A stretch of 33,791 nt of DNA from JAVVUJ01 sp964461765 (GTDB lineage Bacteria > Bacillota > Clostridia > Peptostreptococcales > Anaerovoracaceae), in assembly GCA_964461765.1 (NCBI GenBank), contig CAYWVS010000033.1, positions 1 through 33,791 on the forward strand. Direction: 5' to 3'. How positions within the stretch are numbered: the first letter of the stretch is position 1; the number at the start of each line of letters is the position of its first letter. A program made the translations under genes and the position numbers. Shown here piece by piece: positions 6,834 through 15,086 of the stretch. A model generated the notes under the pieces. The model was not told the DNA's origin. It saw nothing but the letters and a program-made list of their open reading frames with translations, and ran no database searches.

Positions 6834-7829
6834 TTACTCCTCCCATTGCAACTCTGTCCATTTTTTGATACAGACTCCATCTTCACGACCAAAGAATGTA
6901 AAAAGCATTTCATCATTTGAATCAAATATCTCACGAGTGACAAATCCCTTGCCGGAGGGTTTCTTTTTATGGGCTTCCACAAGGATATAGGCCGTTTCCG
7001 TCTTTGGTATAATCTTTTCCGGAACTTCTTTAGGATCGTAAGAATCAACAGCTACTTTTCTGTTTTGTAAGTCCATCTGGATGATCTTGATTTCCTCCGG
7101 TAGGAACATACTCTCCACAGTAAGCTTCATGGAGAAACTGACCTTTTTACTTTTTTGATTTTCCGTAATAGTGTTGGTTTCTTCCAAGTTTAATGTGAGC
7201 ATATGGCCTTCAATTCCTCCGCTATTGACCATAAAGCCATTTCCATTTACGGTATATACGCTACCATCCTTACTTTGATAGACAGGATTCCCATATAAGA
7301 TTGTGTCTGCCTCCCTTGGAGATAAATAAATGGTACCTTCTAAGTTCACTTTATCCTCTGTATCTCCATAAGAAAAACTATTATTTCTATCGCTGATAGC
7401 TTCGTCAGAGCCGCTAGTGATATAGCTTTCCTCAGTTTCGGTAGCAGGGATCTTTGCGCTGAAATAGGAAAATCCATTAATGCCCTCAAAAACGTAATCT
7501 TGAGTTATAACCTCTTCCCCCTTATCGGTTCGTATTGTTTTGTCTTTTAGCACTGCATAAAGGCGCCCTTGGTATTGTTTCGATTTATTTTCATCAACTT
7601 TTATTTCGCTGCCGGAAATACTACCCTTGTTGTCATTCAGATATCCGTTTATGTCAAACAAGTCAAGCGATTCCATTGTAACAAAGACGCCGATTAATCG
7701 ATCGTTTCCGGCAGTGGCATTCCCCCCAGAGATATTTTCGTTTTCAAGAGCCAACTGACATCCGGCCAGAGTAAGCATACAAAAGATTATCAGTAAAGTC
7801 ATACCCATTATATTAGATTTCCTCGTCAT
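6834..7829 (-). CDS. Lipoprotein of unknown function
   Basis: About 332 residues. The N-terminal signal ends in the lipobox LTLAGC, so the mature protein should be lipid-anchored on the outer face of the membrane. Three ATG codons in a row (7835, 7832, 7829) follow GGAGGG (7843-7838); 7829 has the best spacing, at 8 bases. The rest is a polar, mainly beta-strand-like sequence without motifs I recognise. One segment, TAYILVEAHKKKPSGKGF near the C terminus, is basic. The gene overlaps the end of the XRE regulator and is the last of three genes read from the promoter at 9093. No function can be assigned. Confidence 0.7.
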   Translation of the reverse strand: MTRKSNIMGMTLLIIFCMLTLAGCQLALENENISGGNATAGNDRLIGVFVTMESLDLFDINGYLNDNKGSISGSEIKVDENKSKQYQGRLYAVLKDKTIRTDKGEEVITQDYVFEGINGFSYFSAKIPATETEESYITSGSDEAISDRNNSFSYGDTEDKVNLEGTIYLSPREADTILYGNPVYQSKDGSVYTVNGNGFMVNSGGIEGHMLTLNLEETNTITENQKSKKVSFSMKLTVESMFLPEEIKIIQMDLQNRKVAVDSYDPKEVPEKIIPKTETAYILVEAHKKKPSGKGFVTREIFDSNDEMLFTFFGREDGVCIKKWTELQWEE

Positions 7830-8049
7830 CATCATAACCCTCCATATTTCCGTCAAATTTTAATATATCACCTACATCACATTGCAAGTGCCAGCAAATT
7901 TTGTTGACGGTTCCAAAACGAACGCCCTTTGCCTTGCCGCTACGCAGTATGGAGAGGTTTGCCTCGGTAATTCCTATGAGAGAACACAACTCCTTGGAAG
8001 TGATGCCTTTTCCTTTTAACACATCGTCAAGATGAACTTTTATTGCCAT
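7813..8049 (-). CDS. XRE/Cro family regulator, YozG-like
   Basis: A 78-residue one-domain helix-turn-helix protein. The HTH is in the stretch ELCSLIGITEANLSILRSG, followed by a VRFGTVNKICWHLQCDVGDIL segment typical of the small YozG-type regulators that sit beside DUF2975 membrane proteins. The tail is acidic (GYDDDEEI). It starts 8 bases after the DUF2975 gene and overlaps the lipoprotein gene, so the three should be cotranscribed. It probably regulates this operon from repeats near the promoter at 9065-9093; that is inferred from family habit. Confidence 0.88.
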   Translation of the reverse strand: MAIKVHLDDVLKGKGITSKELCSLIGITEANLSILRSGKAKGVRFGTVNKICWHLQCDVGDILKFDGNMEGYDDDEEI

Positions 8050-8057
8050 GTTTCACC

Positions 8058-9023
8058 TCATATAAAACTGTCATTGTCGTCCTTTAGCACTTTATTTTCT
8101 GCAATAAATCTTGAAAGCAATAAGGTTGCTAGTACAAATATTACAGAAAACAGCGGCACTTCAAGTGAATAATTACTGGTCATAATAACTTTCGAAAAGA
8201 GCAATTGTAAGATATTGAAGCCTACATTTGAAATAACGGTTATGGTTAATGCAAAACCACAAAGCCTTGACAAACGCTCTGCGGATAAAACCGAGGATGT
8301 GGAGTAACGGTCTATTGCCACTTCAGATAATAAGGAAATGGCTGCGCATACTACCGCTATGTTCAGTGCAAATGGAATGTTGTTCACCAAAAACTGCAAT
8401 GCAAAAAACATATAGGTTGTCCCCAGTAGATGCTCATTCCCCAAGTTTCCTTGTTGTAGCGCAGTAATGGAATCCATCAATCTACTTACGCCTGCCCCAA
8501 AGATCAGGTAAACAAACTGTGCATTAAGCAGATATAACAGAAACCGCATATATTTTTGCAATGTCTCAACTTGCCCCTTATAAAACAAGCGAAGCACTTT
8601 TAATACCACATAAGCTAGAATTACAGAGTAGACACAACCTCCCAAGATTGCTTTTGCTACGGTAATTCCATCACCACTGAGAGGCCACAGAGTGATCAGT
8701 GCAGGGTTTATCATCTGATACAACACTACAAAAAGCAAAATGGAAATGACAACAAGCAACCAGTCTTCAATAGAAAGGCCCTGTTTTTTTCTCCACATAA
8801 GCACTGCAATGGGAGAAAGGCAAACTGCCATATAAATTACGATTGCAACCACATTTCCAAATGCGTTCCATAAAGACAAAACCCGAAGTCCTAAGCCAAG
8901 TTGCTCAAAAGGGAATGCCATCAAACTTGAAAAAATATCTGTAACAGAGAAGCTTAATGCAACTAAAGCCAAACAGATTGCAGCTTCTGCCCCATAGAAT
9001 ATAAACCACAAATTTCTTTTCAT
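8058..9023 (-). CDS. DUF2975 domain membrane protein
   Basis: About 321 residues with seven or eight predicted membrane segments. The C-terminal half matches DUF2975: a segment with ERLSRLCGFALTITVI, then FSVIFVLATLLLSRFI and the family's closing pattern ENKVLKDDNDSFI. The N-terminal half is extra membrane sequence, making it longer than the usual ~160-residue members. ATG 9023 follows GAGG; the in-frame TTG at 9035 is less likely. It forms the standard DUF2975-XRE pair with the next gene. Its biochemical role is unknown; a membrane sensor or partner for the regulator is only a guess. Confidence 0.82.
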   Translation of the reverse strand: MKRNLWFIFYGAEAAICLALVALSFSVTDIFSSLMAFPFEQLGLGLRVLSLWNAFGNVVAIVIYMAVCLSPIAVLMWRKKQGLSIEDWLLVVISILLFVVLYQMINPALITLWPLSGDGITVAKAILGGCVYSVILAYVVLKVLRLFYKGQVETLQKYMRFLLYLLNAQFVYLIFGAGVSRLMDSITALQQGNLGNEHLLGTTYMFFALQFLVNNIPFALNIAVVCAAISLLSEVAIDRYSTSSVLSAERLSRLCGFALTITVISNVGFNILQLLFSKVIMTSNYSLEVPLFSVIFVLATLLLSRFIAENKVLKDDNDSFI

Positions 9024-9064
9024 AGCCAACCTCAAATTATTGTTTTGCGATAATTGTTTTTTAT

Positions 9065-9093
9065 AGCATAGCTTACAAATTATCGTTTGTCAA
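9065..9093 (-). promoter_or_regulatory. Promoter of the DUF2975/XRE operon
   Basis: On the minus strand TTGACA (9093-9088) and TATGCT (9070-9065) are 17 bases apart. The spacer contains CGATAATT, and its reverse complement AATTATCG follows downstream of the -10 box, with a further AATTAT to the left. This set of inverted half-sites is a candidate operator for the XRE protein. Confidence 0.7.
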
Positions 9094-9184
9094 TAATTAT
9101 TTTGATGTTCTATTTGATCTATAACATACTTGTCATATTTGGCTTTCAAATAATCAGGAAGTATTTTAAAAAAAGGTTTTTCTA

Positions 9185-9212
9185 TTGACAAAGGATCAAA
9201 TTCGTATATAAT
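9185..9212 (+). promoter_or_regulatory. Promoter of the AAA/DUF4143 gene
   Basis: TTGACA (9185-9190) and TATAAT (9207-9212) with a 16-base spacer, about 38 bases before the ATG. Both boxes are perfect, implying constitutive expression. Confidence 0.75.
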
Positions 9213-9250
9213 GGAATTGAACTCCATAATTTACGAAACGTGAGGTATGT

Positions 9251-10474
9251 ATGTACATTCAACGACATATTGAGCCAGTGGTGGCACGAATCTCAAAACG
9301 CAAACCCGTGCTGGTGCTTACCGGCGCACGTCAGGTTGGTAAATCCACGATGCTCAAGGAAGTTTATCACCATATCAATTATGTGGCACTCAATCGTCCG
9401 TTGGTGCGGGAAAGCGCCCGGGAAAATCCGTCCATTTTTTTTGAAGCTTACAAGCCCCCGGTAGTGGTGGATGAGATCCAGAAGGCAGCAGAGCTTTTTG
9501 ATTATATCAAAGACATTGTTGACGAGGACAAAGCAAAGGGACAATTCTATCTTACCGGCTCCCAGAGCCTAAAGCTGATGAAGAATGTATCCGATAGCCT
9601 CGCAGGACGAGCCGGGGTGATCAAGCTAATGGGGCTTTCCATGCGTGAAATCGCTGGAAGTAAGTTCCGTGCTCCATTTATCCCCGCCCTTTGGTATATA
9701 GAATCCACAGAACCTTCCTTTAGTGAGTACGAGAAAATAATCTCTCTCATTCATAAGGGTTCCTTTCCTGAGCTACATGAGTCGGAGAGTGATCTGCATG
9801 ATTGGGCCGATTTCTATAGCTCCTATCTACAAACATATATTGAGAAGGACATTAAAGATGTTCTTAATATTCGGGACGAATCGGCTTTTATCAAGTTTAT
9901 TAAAGCTACAGCTTCGTTGTCAGGTGAAATGCTCAATCTCAAAACAATCTCTGAAATTTGCGGAAAGGATTCAAAAACCATCAAATCATGGCTGTCCGTA
10001 CTGGAATCTAGTGGGTTAGTATACTTATTGGAGCCATATTATAACAATATCAATAAACGACTGATAAAGACTCCAAAACTGTATTTTTTGGACACGGGTC
10101 TGGCTTGTTGGCTGTTGGGTTGGAATACACCTCAGCAGCTTGTAAACGGTGCCATGTGGGGGCATATTTTCGAGAGTTTCGTATTTTCGGAAGTTCTCAA
10201 GAGCTACTATAATGACGGCATTGTAAAGCCACCTCTATACTATTACCGTGATGCTGACAAGAACGAGATCGACCTGCTCATTGCAGATGGTGATACGCTT
10301 TACCCTATTGAAATTAAATCTACCAGTGATCCGAAAAAATCTATGGTGGACGCCTTCCGTTTACTGGATGGAATCAGCGGAATGAAAGTCGGTACCGGTG
10401 GGGTGGTCTGCCTTGCCAAAGAACGGCTGCCATTAAAAGACAATGTCTGGATCTTACCAATTGGATTAGTATAG
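9251..10474 (+). CDS. AAA_14 ATPase with DUF4143 domain
   Basis: A 407-residue protein of the large, poorly understood AAA_14-DUF4143 group. The Walker A motif GARQVGKST lies at about 25-33 and Walker B VVVDEIQ at about 71-77, followed by the sensor-like LTGSQS. After a central helical region, the C-terminal DUF4143 part contains NEIDLLIADG and IEIKS, the pattern of a PD-(D/E)xK-type nuclease core. The family occurs as single genes across bacteria and archaea, and its cellular role is not established. It has its own promoter and ends just ahead of the cobalamin riboswitch. Base use resembles the neighbours but is slightly richer in GC, so a recent arrival is possible. Confidence 0.9.
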   Translation: MYIQRHIEPVVARISKRKPVLVLTGARQVGKSTMLKEVYHHINYVALNRPLVRESARENPSIFFEAYKPPVVVDEIQKAAELFDYIKDIVDEDKAKGQFYLTGSQSLKLMKNVSDSLAGRAGVIKLMGLSMREIAGSKFRAPFIPALWYIESTEPSFSEYEKIISLIHKGSFPELHESESDLHDWADFYSSYLQTYIEKDIKDVLNIRDESAFIKFIKATASLSGEMLNLKTISEICGKDSKTIKSWLSVLESSGLVYLLEPYYNNINKRLIKTPKLYFLDTGLACWLLGWNTPQQLVNGAMWGHIFESFVFSEVLKSYYNDGIVKPPLYYYRDADKNEIDLLIADGDTLYPIEIKSTSDPKKSMVDAFRLLDGISGMKVGTGGVVCLAKERLPLKDNVWILPIGLV

Positions 10475-10530
10475 CTCCTTTCTTGGGATCCAGTATCATT
10501 AAATTTGTAGTAAAAGTTAAGAAATTTTAT

Positions 10531-10559
10531 TTGACGAGGCTCTTTTCTTGTGATAGGAT
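10531..10559 (+). promoter_or_regulatory. Promoter of the corrinoid-uptake operon
   Basis: TTGACG (10531-10536) and TAGGAT (10554-10559) are 17 bases apart, just upstream of the cobalamin aptamer. Transcription should begin near 10566. Confidence 0.6.
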
Positions 10560-10569
10560 AAACTCAATT

Positions 10570-10800
10570 GAATCATTATTTTATGATAAGGGAAGTAGGT
10601 TAGAATCCTGCGCGGTCCCGCCGCTGTAAGCGTGTAGCTCCATTCATGTACTGTATATGACACTGATTAATAGTGGAAACACAAACGTATAGTACAACCA
10701 CTGAGGCAACTTGGGAAGGTGAAAGAGCGTGAATACGTAAGCCAGAAGACCTGCATAAAATAAGGAACCATAACCAACGGGAAATTGGTAAAGGTGGTTA
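10570..10800 (+). promoter_or_regulatory. Cobalamin riboswitch aptamer
   Basis: The conserved landmarks of the B12 aptamer are present in order: AAGGGAAGTAGGTTAGAATC near 10589-10607, the core GCGGTCCCGCCGCTGTAAGC at about 10612-10631, and the B12-box equivalent GCCAGAAGACCTGC at 10741-10754. Binding of a cobalamin should change the fold of the downstream RNA and terminate transcription. This makes the operon a B12-repressed one and is the strongest clue to what the uncharacterised surface proteins bind. End points are approximate. Confidence 0.93.
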
Positions 10801-10828
10801 CATTTTTTTAAATTTCACAGAAAAACGG

Positions 10829-10856
10829 ACTGTGGCAGAAATGTCACAGTTTTTTT
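10829..10856 (+). terminator. Riboswitch expression-platform terminator
   Basis: ACTGTGGCA (10829-10837) pairs with TGTCACAGT (10842-10850) with one G-T pair around a GAAA loop, then seven T residues. CACAG at 10816-10820 could pair with CTGTG (10830-10834) as an antiterminator. This indicates control by premature termination, about 90 bases before the first gene. Confidence 0.85.
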
Positions 10857-10943
10857 GATTTAAAAAAATTCTCCACAGTACCTTATACTTTAAATCCCAA
10901 GATTTTAGGTATCAAAATTAACGACAAAAGGAGGATTTTATTT

Positions 10944-13900
10944 ATGAAAAATCATGGCGGTAGGGGATGGCGTAAAGATCGCTGTCTTCATTTTCTCACA
11001 ACGTTTACAATTTTATGTGCTCTATTACTTAATACTTTTGCAGGAACCCTTTGGGGAAATGTTGCCTTTGGGACTGAGGTTGACCCGTCAACTCAAGTTC
11101 AATCCACACAGGGAATTGAAAATAAGGCTGATTTGGAACCTGAAATAGATTTGGAAAACCAAGTTCCATTAAGCCTACAGACTGTGCAGGCTCCGCTTAA
11201 GATCAATGAAACGGTTTTTCAGCAAGCCATCAATAAATCCACAGGGTATTTTACCATTATAAAAAAGGGAAACCAAGATAAAGCAACCTTAGACGGATTT
11301 TGGCAGATGGCAGCCATAAAAGCCTGCGGCTTATCCTTGGATGACTACAAATTGAGCAATATTTCTTCAAATAGTTTAGATTATGAAAAATATTTTTATT
11401 ATTATTTAAAGGGAGATATACAGGAAGCCACCGCGGTAGCTCAAAATATTGCGGTAAACCAAAATGTTCAAACAGGAGCTTTATCTTCCATATATACCTA
11501 TCATATTTGGAATTGCATTGTTCTTTCCGTTGAAAGCAAAACCAATGAAACACTACATTTTAATGAGGAAAAATCCATCGACTACCTTCTTTCTTTAGGT
11601 AACAGCAACGGAAGTTATGGATTAAACGGGGCAGGGGATACGGATTTAACAGGGATGGCTTTAATTGCCTTATCCTTTTACAGTGGGCAAGACAAAGTAG
11701 ATGAAGCCATAGGAAAAGCTGTGAATTTTTTAAAGGCTCAGCAGTCAGCTGACGGAGGATTTTCAGGCCTTTATGGAGAAAATATCAATTCTGCAGCCGC
11801 TGCTATTTCAGGATTGCAGGCAGTAGGTCAGGATTTAAACGGTGCAGAGTGGATTAAAAATGGTAATACGGTTCAAGATTACGTAATCGGATGTATGAAT
11901 CAAAATGGAAGCTTTGGCAATGACTTAGCCACAGAGCAAGGTTTAATTGCCTTGGTGGAGCTAAGTTCTGCAAAATGTATCTGGTCCTATCTGGGGAATA
12001 AGATAGTACCTTTTACAGTAATACCTGATGGTACACCGGAACAAGTTGACCCTGGCGATGCGGCAACGAGGGTGAGTATTTCTTTTAGGGTGGAAGGTGC
12101 AGAGAAAAACCTTCTTTATATCCCATATCTAACTGTTAAGGCAGGGGATCATACACTTTCTGTGAGAGATGCCTTGGAGCAGGCGTTAAAGGATAGTAAA
12201 ATTAATTATGAGTTGCAAGGCTCTTATTTAAAAAGTATAGCCGGAGAACAAACGGGAAAATTTGGAGGATTTGACGGCTGGATGTATATGGTAAATGGTA
12301 AAGAAGCCACCACTTCCATGGATCAACAACTCCTCAGTAACGGAGATGACGTTGTATTTTTCTACGGAGTTTTTGGAACTTTTTTCCCAAAACTAATCAT
12401 GAATCAAAATACTGACTCCATTGAAATCACTTTTATGAGTGAGGCTTATGATGAATTCGGCATGTTAAATGATTCACCCATTGCAGAAGCTATAGTCACT
12501 GTATTTGGCAAAAGTTATATCACTGATGCTATGGGAAAAATTATAGTAGGTAAAGCTGATTATATTGATTGTAAAGAAAGCAAGCTGCAGATTGCCAAAA
12601 TTGCTCAAGGCACAGAGTCTGATGGTTGGGGAGGTACCCACCCTAAAGGAGCATCCTTGGTAGTACGTCTTTCCCCTGATTACACTATTAAATTTGCTGA
12701 GGATGGTACTTTGATGCAACCCATCAATGCTACAGAATCAGCTATAGAAGTAAATCCTTCTCAGCCCCTGAATATTACAGTGTTACCGGGAATGACGAGG
12801 CCCAGCCTGAAGTTGAATGGAAGCCTTCTGCCTCAAATTGAAATTCAAAATGGACATATCATGATGAATCTTTCATCAAATACTAAAGTTTTTACCGATA
12901 AAACTGATGAAGGGTCATTGTTCACAGGAAGCATGGAACTTCCTACTTTTACCTCCGTCAAAAATTTCCCCGGAAATAAATTGATCAATGTGGCTATTAA
13001 GGTTGGAATTTCTTCCGGAGATTTATATTTTTCACAACCTATTCGTTTATTAATCCCCGGTGGCAAGGGTTTATCCACAGGAATACTCAAGTCTGATGGG
13101 ACAATAAAGGAAATAACGGAAATTGTCCAAGAGGATTCCCTGCAAGCTGCAAAGGATAAAATCAAGAATGGAGTAGAAGAGGTCAAAATTGCTGTTGGCA
13201 ATGATATGGCAGTTTGGACAAATCATCTTTCCACCTATGTAAGTTATAGCGAGAATAACTCCCCTGATCCGAACAATCCTCCCAATGCACAGGTGACTCT
13301 TTACGTGGAAGGAGTTGGCAGATTTACCATTCCTTACACTTCTGGGATGACCCCTCTCGGTATTCTTCTGGAGAAGGTGGGCAACGTTTCTCACAAGGGT
13401 GGGTATGTTTCAGGAATCAACGGACGGATGGAATTTGCAGAGGGACCGGGGAGCGGTTGGATGTATGCGGTAAACGGTACTTATTATAAAGTGGGAGCGG
13501 ATACCACAGCACTAAAGGCCGGAGATTATGTGGAATGGAGATATACGAAAAATTTCGGTGATGATCTTACAGGAAGCAATTGGGCTCCTGAAAATGCCAC
13601 GGCAGGAGCTTTATCCAATCCGGAAAGTCTTAAAAAATTAGCAGAAGTTAAAGAGGCTGCCTTAAAGAATATAGAAGGTAAAAGTGCTTATACTCTCAGT
13701 GATTTTGAAATCATGGTTTTAGCATTGGCAGATAAGGAGAAAAAGCCTCAACAATTTGAAAGGCTTCAAGACTCAATCATTCAACAAGTGAAAAATGGAA
13801 AAGGCAACTTTCGTAAGGTTACTGACAGGGCGAGAATTGTTTTGGCTGCCAGATCTGTAAAGCTACAGCCTTCCAACATTGGCGGGTACAACATGGTGGA

Positions 13901-15086
13901 AAGCCTTGTGAACCATGAAAATATAGAGATGCAAGGAGTAAACGGTCCGGGATTTGCTCTTATTGCCTATGACGCCACAGGATTAAAGCTACCTGCAAAT
14001 ACTTTGAACTCCAGAGAAAATTTAAAGAAAATCATTTTAGGCTATCAGAATGCAGATGGTGGATATCCTCTGGCAAAAGGTGGAAAGAGCGATCCGGACG
14101 TTACTGCCATGGTTCTCACTGCTTTGGCACCTTATCAGAAGGAAGAGACTGTAAAGAAAGGGACAGATAAAGCCATTGCTTATCTATCCTCTGTTCAGAA
14201 ACCTGACGGTGGATTCTTATCTCAGGGAATTTCCACCAGTGAAAGCGTTTCTCAAGTAATTATTGCCCTTTGTGCCTTGGGTATAGATCCCTTGGATTCA
14301 CGCTTTGTAAAGGGAGAAAAAGGGGAGTTTGATTTGCTTTCCAACCTTTTTAGCTTCCAAAATAAGGATGGTGGTTTCAGTCATACTTTAGGAGAAAAGA
14401 CGGATACAATGGCAACGGAGCAAGGCAGTTTGGCTATTTTAGCTTATGAGAAGCTATTAAACAGAGATGGAAAGCAAGGAGTATGTATCTATGATATGCA
14501 ACATATAAAGTATAATCCTTTTTTGGACGAAAGTGAAATCGCTTCTTGGGCAAAGACATCAGTGAACAATTGTCAACAATTAGGCATTATGACCGGCGAT
14601 GAAAGACAAAACTTTTTACCTAAAAGAAATTTAAACAGAGCAGAAGCATCCAAGATTATGGCATCAATATTACAGCTACCACCATACTTAGAGCCATCCT
14701 CCGGGTCTGAAGAGTCTATTGAATTTCAAGATGTTTTACATAATGCTTGGTATTATGAAACCATAAGGAGTGCAGTAAAAGCAGGAGTCCTTTCAGGGCG
14801 TGGAGAAGGGGTATTGGATCCGGAGGGAAGTATTTCCAGAGAAGAGCTTGCTGTAATTTTGGTCAGATCTCTGGGACTTCCTAAGGAAAAGGCGGTAGGG
14901 GAATCAGAGTTAATCATACCTCTGGATATGGATACCGTATCCCCCTACGCAAAGGAAGCCGTAATGATAGCTTACTCCGGTAAATTGATGCAGGGGAGTG
15001 ACGGAAATTTTGACCCCAAAGGAAAGGTAAGCAGAGAAATGATCGCAGTGATAATGGAGAGAATCTATGAACAATATTTTAAATAA
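10944..15086 (+). CDS. S-layer-anchored intrinsic-factor-like corrinoid-binding protein
   Basis: A 1380-residue secreted protein. In order: signal peptide (1-43); alpha/alpha-barrel with prenyltransferase/squalene-cyclase-type repeats (about 85-350, e.g. GSYGLNGAGDTDLTGMALIA); DUF4430 (about 375-475); beta-rich spacer (480-770); second DUF4430 (about 783-868, with GSGWMYAVNG); second alpha-barrel (about 905-1170, with three DGGF/DGGY turns); three SLH repeats (about 1192-1378). Alpha-barrel plus DUF4430 is the fold pair of animal transcobalamin and intrinsic factor, which hold B12 between the two domains. With the B12 riboswitch upstream and an ECF transporter downstream, it is inferred to capture cobalamin or other corrinoids at the cell surface. 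ATG 10944 follows AAAGGAGG. It overlaps the next gene by 20 bases. Confidence 0.85.
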   Translation: MKNHGGRGWRKDRCLHFLTTFTILCALLLNTFAGTLWGNVAFGTEVDPSTQVQSTQGIENKADLEPEIDLENQVPLSLQTVQAPLKINETVFQQAINKSTGYFTIIKKGNQDKATLDGFWQMAAIKACGLSLDDYKLSNISSNSLDYEKYFYYYLKGDIQEATAVAQNIAVNQNVQTGALSSIYTYHIWNCIVLSVESKTNETLHFNEEKSIDYLLSLGNSNGSYGLNGAGDTDLTGMALIALSFYSGQDKVDEAIGKAVNFLKAQQSADGGFSGLYGENINSAAAAISGLQAVGQDLNGAEWIKNGNTVQDYVIGCMNQNGSFGNDLATEQGLIALVELSSAKCIWSYLGNKIVPFTVIPDGTPEQVDPGDAATRVSISFRVEGAEKNLLYIPYLTVKAGDHTLSVRDALEQALKDSKINYELQGSYLKSIAGEQTGKFGGFDGWMYMVNGKEATTSMDQQLLSNGDDVVFFYGVFGTFFPKLIMNQNTDSIEITFMSEAYDEFGMLNDSPIAEAIVTVFGKSYITDAMGKIIVGKADYIDCKESKLQIAKIAQGTESDGWGGTHPKGASLVVRLSPDYTIKFAEDGTLMQPINATESAIEVNPSQPLNITVLPGMTRPSLKLNGSLLPQIEIQNGHIMMNLSSNTKVFTDKTDEGSLFTGSMELPTFTSVKNFPGNKLINVAIKVGISSGDLYFSQPIRLLIPGGKGLSTGILKSDGTIKEITEIVQEDSLQAAKDKIKNGVEEVKIAVGNDMAVWTNHLSTYVSYSENNSPDPNNPPNAQVTLYVEGVGRFTIPYTSGMTPLGILLEKVGNVSHKGGYVSGINGRMEFAEGPGSGWMYAVNGTYYKVGADTTALKAGDYVEWRYTKNFGDDLTGSNWAPENATAGALSNPESLKKLAEVKEAALKNIEGKSAYTLSDFEIMVLALADKEKKPQQFERLQDSIIQQVKNGKGNFRKVTDRARIVLAARSVKLQPSNIGGYNMVESLVNHENIEMQGVNGPGFALIAYDATGLKLPANTLNSRENLKKIILGYQNADGGYPLAKGGKSDPDVTAMVLTALAPYQKEETVKKGTDKAIAYLSSVQKPDGGFLSQGISTSESVSQVIIALCALGIDPLDSRFVKGEKGEFDLLSNLFSFQNKDGGFSHTLGEKTDTMATEQGSLAILAYEKLLNRDGKQGVCIYDMQHIKYNPFLDESEIASWAKTSVNNCQQLGIMTGDERQNFLPKRNLNRAEASKIMASILQLPPYLEPSSGSEESIEFQDVLHNAWYYETIRSAVKAGVLSGRGEGVLDPEGSISREELAVILVRSLGLPKEKAVGESELIIPLDMDTVSPYAKEAVMIAYSGKLMQGSDGNFDPKGKVSREMIAVIMERIYEQYFK

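Noticed and set aside
9251..10474. The AAA/DUF4143 gene as part of the B12 operon
   Set aside because: It has its own promoter, and a separate promoter, riboswitch and terminator stand between it and the operon.
12845..13394. Two long minus-strand open frames (118 and 107 codons) inside the large surface-protein gene
   Set aside because: They have no ribosome sites, no recognisable domains, and overlap a gene with clear domain structure throughout.
10944..15086. A terpene or squalene cyclase
   Set aside because: The repeats resemble that fold, but the protein is secreted, carries DUF4430 and SLH domains, and I see no DxDD or DDxxD-type catalytic motif in the barrels.
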